Of a stretch of DNA of 64,000 nt, positions 9,266-22,093 are shown in pieces. The notes under the pieces were generated by a model, which was not told the origin of the DNA, searched no databases, and was given only the letters and a program-made list of their open reading frames with translations. Each line of letters opens with the position of its first letter. Position 1 is the first letter of the stretch. Both the position numbers and the translations under genes were made by a program. Location of the stretch: the NCBI GenBank assembly GCA_025175895.1, contig CM045988.1:13297647-13361646 (forward strand). The letters run 5' to 3'. The stretch comes from Wurfbainia villosa. Lineage: Eukaryota > Streptophyta > Magnoliopsida > Zingiberales > Zingiberaceae.

Positions 9266-12200
9266 GATCAATGGATGTTGGACAGTGGTTGCTCCCGACA
9301 CATGACCGGGTATCAACTCAAATTCACAAAGCTTCGATTCAAACGACAAGGATCGGTAGCCTTTGGGAATAACGGCAAGCTCAAAATCATCGGATCAGGT
9401 GATATCGAGCTTAACTCGAATTTTGTTATTAAAAATGTATTACTTGTAGAGAATTTTGAATATAACCTGCTTAGCGTAAGCCAATTGTGTGACAATAACT
9501 ATAAGGTCGTATTTTTAGAAAATGAATGTGTAATTAAAACAAATGAAACAGCTAAAACAATACTCAAAGGAACTAGGACAAATAACATTTATACAATGAA
9601 CTTAATCAAATCCTCAGCCAAATGTCTTATGACACAGGAAGAGGAATCATGGTTGTGGCACCGACGACTCGGTCACTCGCACCCAAGACTCGTCCACAAG
9701 ATGAGTCAGAGTGGCTTAGTAGAGGTTTACCCAACCTCAACAACTTGGTTAATAAAATCTGTAATGCTTGTCAACAAGGAAAACAACCTAGGACACAACA
9801 CAAGTTAACTAACCAAGAACGAACCTCAAGTGTACTTGACCTCCTGCATATGGATCTATTCGATTCACATGGAGCCAAGTCACTCAATAAAAGTCAATAT
9901 TGCTTAGTCATAATTGACGACTACTCCAGGTTTACCAGGGTTAGGTTCATCAAACATAAAAATGATACCCTAGATCAATTAATCAATCTATTCAAATTAA
10001 TCGAGAATCAAAAAGACCTTAAGGTTAAAAGACTTAGAAGCGATCATGGTGGTGAATTCGAAAATCAAAGGTTCACCGACTTCTGTAACCTAAACGGATA
10101 CCACCATGAATTCTCTTGCCCTAGGACCCCTCAACAAAATGGCCTAGTGGACCGGAAAAACCGAACTCTACAAGAAGCCGCTAGGACCATGTTAAACGAA
10201 TATAACCTACGATAGGTTTTTGGGCGGGTTAGCACTTATGGTAAAGATTCACCTTAAGACCTCGTATGAGATTTATCACGATAAAATACCTAACATCAAG
10301 TACTTTAGGGTATTTGGGTGTAAGGTACATATTCTAAACACTAAGGATTACCTAGGGAAATTTACATCCAAAACCACGACCAGAATATTTCTAGGATACT
10401 CGACTACAAGCCGAGCTTATAGAGTATATAACCACGACACCCTTAGAGTCGAGGAGACTATCAATGTAGTATTTGATGAAGGACACGAACCTACAAAACC
10501 CCCGACAACCCCAATTAGCGAGCCTACTCATACTAGACCTAACTCTGACCCTGAGATCGAGTCTAATCCACATCAACCAACTTCTCTTGTCAACCAAGTG
10601 ACAAGTGATCCGAGTCAAACTAGTGTTCAACCAAGTCACCCCATTGATCAAGCATTAGGTGACACAAACCCAACCCAATCTAGGATTCAGACTAACCACC
10701 CTATCGATCAAGTGATAGGAGATCCTAATCTAGGAGTTCGAACTAGAGCATCCTATAGGAACCTTAGTCAAATTTCCTTAATTTCAAAGATAGAACCCAA
10801 ATCAATTGAACAAGCTCTTCTTGATCCCGATTGGATTATTGCAATGCAAGAAGAGCTAGCTCAATTTACTAGGAATGAAGTGTGGGAATTAGTACCATCA
10901 CCTAAAGACAAAACGACAATTGGAACAAGGTGGGTGTTTAGAAATAAGCTTGATGATAAAGGTGAAGTAGTTAGAAACAAGGCTAGGTTAGTCGCCAAAG
11001 GGTTCAGTCAAGTCGAAGGCTTAGATTACGACGAAACCTATGCCCCAGTAGCTAGACTCGAATCCATTCGAATGTTGCTAGCTTATGCCTTAAGCTATTT
11101 CAAATGGATGTTAAGTCGGCATTCCTAAATGGATACATTAAAGAAGAAGTTTATGTTAGCCAACCCCCCGGATTCGAAAATCTAGATAAACCCGACCATG
11201 TTCTAAAACTTAAGAAAGCTCTCTATGGACTTAAACAAGCTCCTCGAGCTTGGTACGAGAGACTTTCAATCCATCTCAAGTCAAAAGAGTTTAACCAAGG
11301 CTTAGTTGACCCAACTCTCTTCGTAAAAACCTTAGGTAAAGAAATATTCATAGCTCAAATTTACGTAGACGATATAATTTTTGGAACCTCTAACTCAGTC
11401 TTACTAAACGAGTTCGTTTCACTCATGGAAAGTGAGTTTGAAATGAACTTAGTAGGCTAGTTAAGTTTCTTTTTAGGTCTACAAATTAAACAAACTAAGG
11501 ATGGTATATACCTATATCAACAAAAATACACTAAGGAGTTAATTAAAAGATTTGGAATGCAAGACGCTAAGATAATAAACACCCCAATGGCGATTAATGT
11601 TAACATAGGAGAAGACCTAGAAAGTAAGTCCATTGACTTAAAGTACTATAGGAGCGATAGGAAGTCTCTATACTTAATCAGTCGACCGACATCCTATTCG
11701 CATAGTAGTATGTGCGCCAGTTTCAAACCTTCTAAGGAGTCTCACCTAACCCTAGTTAAGCGTATCCTTAGATATCTTAAGGGTACACTTAACGTTGGTA
11801 TTTGGTACCCTAGATCTACGGAGTTCGAACTAATCGGCTACTCCGATTCGGATTATGCCGGTAGTAAACTCGATAGAAAGAACACGAGTGGTTGTTGTCA
11901 ACTACTCGGCTCAAGTCTAGTGAGTTGGTGCAGTAGGAAGCAACATTGTGTTGCCTTATCTACCACCGAAGCCGAATACGTTGCGATGGGTGAGTGTGTA
12001 ACTCAGCTTCTTTGGATGAAGCACACTCTCCGAGACTTTAGGTTGGACTTCACCAAAACTAAAATTTTTGTAGACAACATAAGTTCGATAAATCTAACTA
12101 AGAACCCTATATGCCATTCAAGAACAAAGCATATAGAGGTAAAACACCATTTCATTCGAGAACATGTAGCCAACGGCTCCATACAACTCGAATATGTTGA

Positions 12201-12297
12201 CTCGAAGTCTAACCTAGCAGACATATTTACTAAACCACTACCCGAAGCCGAATTTAGTCTCTTGAGACAAAAATTAGGCATGTGCGTAATAGAATAG
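9266..12297 (+). pseudogene. Element B pol: protease, integrase, reverse transcriptase, RNase H
   Basis: The order of domains is that of copia. The aspartic protease site is DSGCSRHMTG at about 9280. The integrase zinc region (WLWHRRLGHSH, then CNACQQGK) lies near 9650-9785. The integrase core has HMDLFDSHG, RSDHGGEF and QQNGLVDRKNR, where the catalytic Glu of the usual VERKNR is Asp. Reverse transcriptase has RWVFRNKLDD, MDVKSAFLNG, YGLKQAPRAWYERL and YVDDIIFG. RNase H has SDSDYAGSKLDR, TTEAEYVAMGE and ADIFTKPLPEAEF, ending at 12297. Frameshifts lie near 9740, 10215 and 11100, and a TAG (GAG in relatives) is at 11458-11460. The frame opens after the TAG at 9263-9265 without its own early ATG before WMLDSGC. 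Confidence 0.92.
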
Positions 12298-13191
12298 GTT
12301 TTGCAAATTATATTACTACTATTTCTTACTTTTTCATGAAACTAGCATAGGTCATACCTTAGATATCATGCACCTATAGATTTAAGGAGCCAATACATCT
12401 CACAACACATAGGACTAATGTGTTTGTGTACTTAGCCACGTAGATGGGCGTGAGATGTTAGGACCTTACTCCTGATTCCAGATGTAGAGCTAGTGCATCG
12501 CTATGAACCATGGAGTATAATCATACATACTAACCGACTCACCAGATCGGTTGATCCTTCATATCAATCAAGCCAAATATGAGTCGAACATTTCATAGAT
12601 GAGCTTATTTTCAATATACTATTTTTTTAATAAAAAAAATGTGGAACATGCTTGGACTTTAAATTTAGCAATTATTTTGATTTCCACACACCCCTTACTC
12701 TTTTCGATATACGGCAAAAGGGGGAGAAAAAGGCCAAAGTTAAGGGGTCAAATTTTTTCAAATTTTTTGAAAACTTAACTCTTACTTCATGTTTAAACCA
12801 AAAGTTAACTTTAGGTTTTGAGAACTTATTTAACTTTTGACAAAAGGCCAAGTTAAGAGAATTCTTAACTTATTTATGTCGTTAGTGTTTTACTTAAGGG
12901 GGAGAAAGGGCTTAACTAAAACGCTTTACTAAAGCTAATTTTAAAAGCGTTTTACTAAAGCTAATTTTAAGTAATGTTAATTACTTAAAGCAACCCTCAA
13001 GGGGGAGGATTAAGGTCTTTCTTCAAAGACTCACCCTCGGTCAAGGGGGAGGTTTCCTCAAGGGGGAGTACTTGAAGAAAATCCTTACTACTCCAACTTA
13101 ATCTTCTTTTTTTTTCTCTCATGCACATTATTATTCTTCATGCTTGCTTAACTTTGTATGTGGGTTTGCCATAAATCAAAAAGGGGGAGAT
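12298..13191 (+). other. Element B 3' noncoding region with multiplied polypurine tracts
   Basis: No gene is present. A second CATCTCAC hairpin lies at 12396-12457. Purine tracts of the form AAGGGGGAG recur near 12718, 12897, 12999, 13043 and 13060, and the last, at 13179-13190, abuts the 3' LTR and is the likely plus-strand primer. Multiplied polypurine tracts are a recognised feature of Sireviruses. Confidence 0.82.
12396..12457 (+). other. CATCTCAC/GTGAGATG paired hairpin, element B copy 2
   Basis: Arms are at 12396-12403 and 12450-12457, with TTAGG after the distal arm. It lies about 100 bp after the pol stop. Element E has its copy at the equivalent place. Confidence 0.65.
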
Positions 13192-14287
13192 TGTTGGTGC
13201 AGTGGGCACCTAAGTCGAACCTATGTTTTGATTATAGCAAACGATACAAAGTTAAGCTTATATTGTTATCTCATGAGCTAAATCAAGTGTGCAGAAAAGT
13301 CTCAATGCTGGAGCTGAAGGCTAGCGACACCCGGAGGAAGCCGCGGTGGTCGGGCGACACTCGAGTTACTTCGGAGGGAGCTGAAGGAATCGAGTGGAAG
13401 GCCGGAAGCAAAAGCGACAAGTAAGTATCGAGGTAAGCTCGTGTGTGCAAGCGTAAGTGAGGTCGTGTCCTTTGTATGGGGGGACGCCTTAGGCGCGATC
13501 AACCCAAGACTTCCCATGGAAGGTCTATGTTGAGATCGGACGGCAAGTGGCCGTCGAATTCACTTGTATTTTGAGCTAAACTCCTTTTTAGTCAAAAATC
13601 GTGGTGCCGATTCAGCTCAACCGCCAGTTCAACGTGGCGATTCAACCGCCGATTCAGCCGGTGGCGATTCAACCGGCCAGTTCAACCGGTGGTCAAAAAT
13701 CAGCCTCGAGGAGTCAAGCTTTATCACCATTTTTCAAGGAGTTTTGTGCCCATTTGTGATTAGTTGAAGACCCATTCGTTGAGGGGCTTAAAGGCTATAA
13801 AAGGAGGGCCAAACCTAGGGTTTTTCATCAATTCAAAAGCTTCCAAGTGCTTCCGATACGCTCCGACTCTCCGACATCCCTACGACGAAGCGCTGCCGAG
13901 ACGACGACTAAAGCTTCAACCTCCAATCCTTGAAGTCGTCGGTATAATCTTTAATTTTGTATAAGTTGTCTTTATTTTCAAGCTTTAAATCATATCAAGG
14001 AGAGGGGGAGTGTCCCTCTACCTTGAATCTTTATTGAGTTTTTGTATTCGCTTAACTCCTATCTCTATCGAGAAGGAGTTCGTTTAATATTTGCCCTCCG
14101 TGCGTGGTCAAGGACCATTAGGGCCTTGGAGTAGTAGCCGTAGGCTACGAACCAAGTAAAAACCCCTCGTGTTCTTATTGCTATCTTTCCGCTGCGTTTA
14201 CTCGTGCCAATTCGAACGATTACGAAAAGTTTTTTTCTTATCGCTATTCACCCCCCCCCCCCCTCTAGCGCTCAAATCGATCCAACA
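13192..14287 (+). repeat. Element B 3' LTR
   Basis: It is close to the 5' LTR but differs by small indels, mainly in the TTCAACCGCC array (about 13605-13695) and near 13480-13560. Many differences fall at CAG, CTG or CCG. It ends CCAACA at 14287 and is followed by the CATAT duplication. Confidence 0.93.
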
Positions 14288-14292
14288 CATAT

Positions 14293-14560
14293 ATGATATT
14301 TTTTTTTAAACCCCTATTTTATACAAAAACCCCAACATTTTTTTTGATTTATGGCAAAAGGGGGAGAAGAGTGAAAGTTAAGGGGGAGTAGTTAAGGGGG
14401 AGTAACACAAAATTTAATTTTGAAAATTAAATTATCTCTTTCAAAACTCACCTAGGGTTAAGGGAGAGTTTAATGACATTCATCATTTACTATACTTATT
14501 TTATGCTTTAATTTCCCTTAACTTTGTGTTGGTTTGCCATAGATCAAAAAAGGGGGAGAT
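14293..14560 (+). other. Element A 3' noncoding end with polypurine tracts
   Basis: This is A's interior after the B insertion. It holds no gene. AAAGGGGGAGAAG near 14358, AAGGGGGAG near 14380 and 14394, and AAAAAAGGGGGAGAT ending at 14560 are polypurine tracts, the last directly before the 3' LTR. Confidence 0.8.
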
Positions 14561-15061
14561 TGTTGGTGTAGGGGCACTAGATAATCGAACCTGTGTTTTG
14601 ATTATGGCAAAGACACAAAGTTAAGTTTATATCGTTATCTCACAAGCTAAATCAAGTGTGTAGAAAAGTACTAAAGCTGGAGCTGAAGGCTAGCGACACC
14701 CGGAGGAAGTCGCGGTGGTCGGGCGACACTCGAGTGACTTCAGAGGGAGCCGAAGGAATCGAGTGGAAGGCCGGAAGCAAGAGCTACAAGGTAAGTATCG
14801 AGGTAAGCTTGGGTGAGTGAGAGATGATAAGGTCGTGTCCTCTGTACGGAGACGACCGTAGGCGACAATCTGACTAAGACTTCTTGTGGAAGGTCTAGGT
14901 CGAGGTCGAACGGTTAGAAACCATCGCATTTACCATTTTCCGTACTAACCTCTTACTGTAGGGAAGTGGCCAGGCTGGCAGTCGACTGCTGGACATTGGG
15001 CAGTCGACTAATGCTCATCAGTCCACTGATGGGAGGCATCAGTCGACTGATGGCGATGAAT
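14561..15061 (+). repeat. Element A 3' LTR, part 1
   Basis: It starts TGTTGGTGTAGGGGCAC and matches 1956-2456 of the 5' LTR. It is cut by solo LTR C. Confidence 0.92.
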
Positions 15062-17276
15062 TGTTGGGTTTCCGGCACCGCGGCGTGTGTGTGTTCGATC
15101 ACGTTTCGTAAACATGAACACAGCGGAAGCAATAAAAATAATAAATCTACATTTATTACAACACACACAACACACGCATGCATATTACAACAAGTGTAGA
15201 CATAACCATAAATTTAAATTTGCAATAAAAGGAAATTTATCTACGTTATACCTTTCGTATGACGTGTAGCGGGAACGACATCAACCGGAACGATCCTCGC
15301 TAGAATCGTCTCTATCCGTATCCACACCGAGTTCCTCGGGATGACTTCGCTAAGCCACGAGCTTCGTCTTCGTACGGGTTACTAGCCTCGTGTTGAAGAC
15401 GACGTGATCGAGAGATGATCACGATCCGAATCCAAATTCGGATCCTAATACGAGTTCTCAAAACTCGCTTCTCCGGAGAGGTATTCGTCAACCAATTGAC
15501 GAATCCTTCGTCCTCCACCTCAGAGGATTATCGGAGATTGAATCCCCGGTAAGTTAGTCGCTTTCGGAGCTCTAACCGTCGTCCAAACAACGCTCCGACG
15601 AGAGGAGAAGAAGCTGTCCAGAAAACTGGACAGCTTGGTGGAGGAGTAGGCGCCGGCCAAAACAAGGAAGCCAAGTGCTCACCTTTTCACCGAGGCCTAG
15701 GAAGATCACCGGAGGGTCGCCGGAGGGTTCACCGGCTGAAGCTTGGACGCCGACAAGGAGATGAAGGCGGCACAACAAGCTGGGCGGCAGCCTAGGGTTG
15801 GCGCCGAGCAACTCCAAGGGTGGGCGGCAACTCAAAGGCTAGGGTTTTTGGATTAGGGCTTAATTATCCATTAAGCCCTCTTTTATAGAGAACTAATTCT
15901 CTTAATGGTTATTGGATCATAACCATTAGGCCCGTTAACCCGCTCCATTAAGATAAGTTAAAATAAACCAAACCATGATGGTTTATTTTAAGTTAAAACG
16001 AACCGAACCAACTTTTGGTTCATTCGTTTAAAATAAACCAAACCCTTTGGTTTATTCTCATCCATTGGATTAGAACCTAACCATTTTGGTTCATCCATTA
16101 CGTCTTCATAAGACTCGGCCCATCCACGCTTCCATTGCGACTGAAACGATTTTATGCTCGCTTTATGTTTGGTCCAACCAAACCTAGTTTCTCTCGGTCT
16201 GAGAATCTCATTCTCAAGCTCGTTTTAAATCCTTTGGATTACGCTCGTTGTGCGTGTGACCAAATAGGTTCTCGGTTTATGTTGGCCGTCTATAATTAAC
16301 CATTAATTATAGAACGATCATGAGTGGCACCTAGTAGTACATCATGATCCCCAATTAACCGAAAAGATCAACGGTTGATCCAGAACTATTTCTGAAACCC
16401 TTCAGCAGCTCGAATGATTCGTGCCCCATTCCCTTCACTCATCTTATACCCACTTGGTTCAGGATATGGTCTATTGTGTCAGTCCCCACTAGGCTGACTA
16501 CGTCACACCTAGCCCAAGTATCATTTCCTCGTCCTACGGATTCTAGTTACTCCACATGTATCGAAGAGTACCTTACTCTAAACATGTAATGCTTTGGCCA
16601 AAGACTTTAGTAACAATCCGACGAGAGGCCATGGGTATACATCTCCTCGCAAGGAGTGGTGAATCCTTTATAGGCTATTCAAACACCTTCGATCACTTCG
16701 ACTTATACCCAATCATCCCGGGTCCACATCTCCTTAGAGATGTTTGCTTAAGATGTCAAAGCATAAGTCTCCATGATCAAGATGACTTGAATACCGCAAG
16801 TCAAAGGAACATCACACTTAAGCCACAGTAAGAACTTCATTGACATATCTATATATGCAGAGAACCATATGAAGTCTTACGGCTGGTCACTCCAATGAAC
16901 TAGTTACCATAACTAGCATCCACGATTAACTCCGGACATCACAATGTCTCCAGCCAGTGAGAATCAGCTGCTTGGGTACACCAAGGAGTATACCTCGTGC
17001 TAGTCTCGACAGAATTGATGGTGTCCAAATCCATCAATTCATCGACTACGGATAATTCTGATACATCACAATTACACATGTAGAGATACTCACTAGTTGT
17101 GATCCAATCACAAATTCTCTCATGCTGTGAATCACATCGTGGACATTCAGTAAATGAGTTTAAGATCCAATAAAATACATGAAACATGTATACTCAAATA
17201 GTGAATCTTCATTTATCATATAAATGGTTCATACATAAGGCGATTGCCTTAGGACATCTCTCATATATTACTAACA
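15062..17276 (-). mobile_element. Solo LTR C of the H family, reverse orientation
   Basis: On the plus strand it begins TGTTGGGTTTCCGGC and ends ATATTACTAACA, the reverse complement of the H1/H2 LTR ends. It is 2215 bp, the same size as an H LTR, with no internal region, so it is a product of LTR-LTR recombination. Flanks are TGAAT (15057-15061) and CGAAT (17277-17281). The undisturbed site in the 5' LTR of A reads CGAAT, so the left copy has one change. A minus-strand TATA box is at 15880-15887. Confidence 0.92.
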
Positions 17277-17281
17277 CGAAT

Positions 17282-17587
17282 CAGCCTTTGCACTAGGTCA
17301 AAACGGATAATGTTTGACGCGACCACTTCACGATAAAATTTGTACAACTTCATGATCTATTCTGAAAGATGAGGAGACATATTCAGAGGCCAAACTCTAT
17401 AAAAGGAGGAGAGGATTCCAACTCCAAACATCATCAAGTTTATTCTCAAGTGCTCCTACAACGCTAAAGCTCCAACACCGTCATAACGCCGACGCGACGA
17501 CAAGTTCTCATCCTCTTCGTCGGCAGCAGCAACAAGTAACATATTCTATTGTATTCTTTGTTTTTATTCGTAATGAGGTGAGGTAGG
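17282..17587 (+). repeat. Element A 3' LTR, part 2
   Basis: It continues the LTR after solo LTR C, matching about 2457-2760 of the 5' LTR, with TATA at 17398-17405. It is cut by element D. Confidence 0.9.
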
Positions 17588-19695
17588 TGAAGGGTTTTGC
17601 GTATCGAGTCCGTGAGGGGAAACTTCGATTCCCACTTCACCTCGGTCGTTTGTTCATGGCGATCCCATCGATGTCCCCGAATTAAAAAATTTAATCCTAG
17701 ACAAAAGGGATTACCCAAACAATCAAGTCATCATCGTGCTATTCGTTTAGAGAGGTCACTTGAACAAACTTGTTGTTCAAGCGACCAACCTCTATTCTAC
17801 AAGTAGCCGTGGAATAGACGATGTACGGATCGCCAATTTTTGTATTTATGTTCGGGATCCAAGTATTATTTAGCCACAAATAGAATTTATCATGCTCATA
17901 ATTGGAAAAACAAATACAAGCACGTAACAAAAGAGAATAGAGAATAGGTATACCTCTCGATCTTCTAATGTATGACCTTCCTCCTTTCGGACGTCGTGTG
18001 GGTGACGATCTACCAAAAGTTGAAGCTCCTAGATCGCCAATCTTCCTTCCTTGCTCGTTCCTAGCAAGAGGAAGAATAGAAACAAAGCTCTATTCCTTCT
18101 TTCAACCAATCTATAACCTCCAAGGATGGAGCTTGCCGCCAGCCAAGAAGGAAGAGGAGATTATGGTAGAAACCGACCAAGACACCAAGGGAAAACCCTA
18201 TATCTTGTTTCCACCACCCAAGGAGAAGGAGAAGAGGGTCTTTGGATGCCGGCCAAGGGCTGGAAAGAAGGTTGTGGGGCCAGCCACCAAGGGAGAGGAA
18301 GAAGAAAGGAAACTACTTCCTTATTTGGTGCCGCCTAAGCCTCTAAAACCCTAAGCCTCCAAACCCTAATCCTAGCTCTCCTAAGTGCCGGCCATGGAAG
18401 AGGGGAAGAAGAATAGGATGAGAAGCAGCCAAGGTAGAGGGAAGAAGGAAGGAACCGGCCAAACCTTAGGAAGAAGAAGAAAAAGCCTCCTCCACTTGTT
18501 GCCGCCCACCCCTAGCTCCCAAACCCTAGCCGCCCAAACCTAATCCTAAACAAACTAGGATTCCTAGCCTCCAAAGGAAGCAAACCCTAATCCCCTAAGC
18601 CATCATCTTGTTTTCGCCCACCCCTATCACATCCTTTTATAGAGTTAGGGATAAACCATGATTTAATCTCCTCCATTGGTTCTAGGGATTTAATCTCAAC
18701 CGTCGGATCTAGAGATTTAATCTCAACCGTCGGATCTAGAGATTTAATCTCTACCTTTGGATCTAGAGTTTTGTTTTCATCCATTGGATCTAAGCTTCAT
18801 GAGGTGTTAATAGGCTACATTAGGGACCATGAGGAGGATTTGGATCTTGGCCACCCATGGATCAAGCCCACATAAAGTCCGATCCATTAATGATAATCCA
18901 ATCCACTAAAGGATTATCATTGATCTACCTCACCAACCCCCATAAGTTAATATGGGCTCCATATATTATTTGTACATTTTCTCCCCGTGTTTAAGATCTC
19001 GAGTGTCCGTCGATTAATTAATTTACTGACCATTAATTAATCAACATCTGACTCCATGAGTAGTACCACTCAACCTTTTCATCATGCCGGTCCAAGTCCA
19101 CCTGCAGGGTTTACATGATGAACCTTATGAGCTCCTCAAGGGAACATTATCATCCTAATATATGGGACATGGTTTCCTCCTATAATCAACGACACACCAT
19201 ATAAATAATATCATCTCCCAACTTACCGAGCCTATCGATTTAATCTATAAATCTCGCCCATTGGTAAATCAAAGAGATGAATACTAAGTATATGTGCCCA
19301 TTATTATATCGGGATTAAGAGCATGTACAAAATAATATCTGAGGTCCGATTCGATTATGTAGTCAGCAATAAATCGAATCACCTCTAAGTCGGTCCTGCT
19401 CAATACACACAAAGTGCACTAGTGTGATTCTATGGTCAAGACAAACCAATACCAAATCACACTACAACCATTCCGATGGTTTGTCCAAAGCCATCTCGGT
19501 TGTGAGCCTTTACTTATACTTTACAAGGAGCCGATAATATGATCTCCCATGTGACACCACACACCATGTTATCTACAATGTAATGTATTAGACAATATTG
19601 CATAACCATAAAAATGCAAACAATAATCATGTGATTCTTATTTCAAAATAAAGATGTTCATACAAAAGATAGATTTTTCAGTATACATCCCTACA
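17588..19695 (-). repeat. Element D 3' LTR
   Basis: It runs on the plus strand from TGAAGGGTTTTGCG to ATACATCCCTACA. It is nearly identical to the right-hand LTR. The polypurine tract, read on the minus strand as GTGGGAGATT, is at 19696-19705. A minus-strand TATA box is at 18634-18641. The transcribed leader half is rich in AAACCCTAA-like words (plus strand about 18340-18600). Confidence 0.93.
18661..18768. repeat. 27-bp tandem repeat in LTR D, four units
   Basis: Units start at 18661, 18688, 18715 and 18742 and share ATTTAATCTC followed by GGATCTAGAG. The right LTR has the same array from 26397 to about 26504. It lies just upstream of the minus-strand TATA box. Confidence 0.85.
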
Positions 19696-19728
19696 ATCTC
19701 CCACTTATACTAAAAGACTATGCTGTCC

Positions 19729-22093
19729 TCAAACTATCATACATCTGATCCACATTCCCTCCACATGCCTATCAAAAGCTCTCGCCGGAAGAGCCTTAGT
19801 GAAAGCATCTGCCAGGTTATCCTCCGATGCGATCTTGGCCACAGCAACTTCTCCTCTCTTTACGATTTCTCGTATCAGGTGATACTTGCGCTTTATGTGC
19901 TTACTTGCCTTATGGGCTCGTGGTTCCTTCGAGTTTGCAACTGCACCAGTATTATCACAATAAATTGTGATAGTTCTGGGCAAACCAGGAATCACATCCA
20001 AGTCCATCAGGAAGTTCCTGAGCCACACAACTTCTTTGGCCGCCTTAGAGGCTGCCATATACTCAGCTTCCATGGTGGAGTCCACCACGCATTTCTGCTT
20101 GACACTCCATACAATGGCTCCACCTCCCAAAGTAAACACAAAACCTGAGGTAGACTTACTGTTATCCCTATCAGATTGGAAGTCGGAATCTGTGTAACCC
20201 ATAGGGAGTAATTGGTCTGCCCGGTAAAACAGTATATAATCCCTAGTCCTTCTCAGGTACTTCAATATATGCTTTACCGCAGTCCAATGTCCCTGTCCTG
20301 GATTACTTTGATATCTGCTGACCATGCCCATGGCAAAGAAGATATCTGGTCTCGTACATAGCATCGCATACATGAGGGTTCCTACTGCCGAAGCATAAGG
20401 AACTACCTTCATCTTCTCTATCTCCTCAGATGATCTAGGACACATCTCCTTAGATAAAGGAACTCCATGCCTTAAAAGTAGAAAATCCTTCTTGGAGTTC
20501 TGCTTGCTAAAACGATCCATAATCGTGTCTATGTATGAAGCTTGGGATAAGCACAACATCCTTTTCTTGCGATCCCTTATAACCTTGATCCCAAGGATGT
20601 GTCGCACCTCTCCCAAGTCCTTCATATCAAACTGTTTGGACAACTATACCCTTACGTCCGATAACACCATGATATTGTTGCCAATCAATAAAATATCATC
20701 TACGTATAGTACATGAAATACCACTACGTTTCCATCACATCTCTTGTATACACAAGACTCATCCGGACTTTGAATAAATCCATAAGACTGGATTACCTCA
20801 TCAAAGCGGATGTTCCAAGACCTCGAAGCTTGCTTCAATCCATAAATGGACCGATTAAGCTTACATACAAGATGCCCTTTATCCTTCGCAATGAATCCCT
20901 CTGGTTGCTTCATATAGATGTTTTCCTCAAGACTTCCATTAAGGAAAGCTGTCTTGACATCCATCTACCACACCTCATAATCCATATGAGCTGTTATGCA
21001 TAAGAGAATCCGGATAGACTTAAGCATGGCTACCGGCGAAAAGGTCTCCTCATAATCGATACCCTCTTTCTGAGTATACCCCTTTGCAATAAGCCTTGCT
21101 TTGAAGGTCTCAACCTTCCCGTCTATTCCTCTCTTTATTTTGTAGATCCACTTGCATCCAATGGTTTTTACACCATCGGGTGGTTCTACTAGCTCCCAGA
21201 CCTGATTTGAATCCATAGATTCAATCTCGGTATTCATTGCATTTTGCCAAGATGCTACATATTTATTTTGGATTGCCTCGTCATATGTCCAGGGATCATG
21301 TTCATGTTCGCCAGGGACCAAATCAGAAGATTCTCCCAAGAACATCCATTAGGTCCAACGCAGTTAGAGGGAGTGGACCCAATGATTTTTCATCTCGATA
21401 CCACATTGTCAAAGGCAGAGATTTAACACCAGTCTTGGCCTACTCACATGAATAGGTCTTGCCAAGATGGTCTCTTTCCATCACTTAAACTTCAACTTGA
21501 ATCAAATAATTTTGGTGATCAAATGTTCAATAATACTATACCATAGTGCTAAGATTATAAACAGCAATACGTAACTGAAACGAAGCATTCAGATAGCCAA
21601 CGAACATGCGATTACATACAAGGTTCCAACTTACCAAAGATCTACCTTCAAAGATATGTGGACTCCCCCATATCCGAATATGTCTTAGACTAAGCTTTCG
21701 CCCAGTCCACAATTCTGTGAGAGTAGAAGGCACTGATTTAGATGGAACCAAGTTCAGAATGTACACCGCCGTATCTAGAGCATATCCCCAGAACGAATTT
21801 GGCAACTCAGAATAACTCACCATCGATCTAACCATCTCCATAAGAGTCCTATTCCTTCGCTCTGCTACACCGTTCTGCTGGGGTGTGCCAAGTGGAGTCA
21901 ATTGGGATTGAATCCCAGCCTCTGATAAGTAGTTCCTAAACTCTCCCAAGAGGTACTCACCACCATAATCAGATCATAGTGTCTTGATACTTTTAACTTG
22001 ACGTTTCTCCACATCAGCCTTGAATTCTTTGAACTTGTCAAAGCATACAGACTTGCGGCGCATCAGGTAAATGTATCCATATCTTGAGTAATC
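19729..22093 (-). pseudogene. Element D pol, distal part: integrase core end, reverse transcriptase, RNase H
   Basis: Read leftwards from the solo LTR F junction. The integrase end has SDYGGEY and QQNGVAERRNR with the catalytic Glu kept (about 21990-21830). A linker follows, with damage around 21346-21535. Reverse transcriptase has KWIYKIKRGIDGK, MDVKTAFLNGSLEE, YGLKQASRSW and YVDDILLIGN. RNase H has GYTDSDFQSDRDN, TMEAEYMAASKAAKE, YCDNTGAVA and ADAFTKALPARAFD, ending at 19729. Two stops replace Gln before MDVKTAF (20965) and Trp before LSKQFD (20641-20643). Both fit C-to-T changes on one strand. A further stop precedes SDYGGEY. Confidence 0.92.

Larger units (their letters stand above)
5640..14287 (+). 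mobile_element. Element B: full-length Sirevirus-like copia element inserted in A
   Basis: LTRs of 1088 and 1096 bp, starting TGTTGG and ending CCAACA, flank gag, a long gag-pol intergenic region, pol and a 3' noncoding zone with repeated polypurine tracts. The insertion duplicated CATAT (5635-5639 and 14288-14292). It lies in A's noncoding interior. All coding parts carry frameshifts, so it is a dead copy of an autonomous family. Confidence 0.95.

Noticed and set aside
9622..9720. Start of an apparent separate protein at the ATG at 9622
   Set aside because: The first part is out of frame with integrase; the true frame enters it only after the frameshift near 9740.
12652..12840. Small open frame downstream of B pol
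   Set aside because: It is AT-rich and noncoding-like, spans a polypurine tract and has no similarity to an envelope-type protein that I can recognise.
16556..16831. Open frame of 91 codons recurring at 41278-41553 and in related copies
   Set aside because: It is antisense within H-family LTRs (solo LTR C, H1, H2) and is not a gene.
17968..18354. Open frame of 128 codons, antisense in LTR D, with a longer counterpart at 25703-26152
   Set aside because: It lies inside both LTRs, opposite to element transcription, differs in length between copies and has no recognisable domain.
18587..18784. Repetitive peptide with EIKSLDPTV units (also 26323-26520)
   Set aside because: It is a translation of the 27-bp tandem repeat in LTR D.
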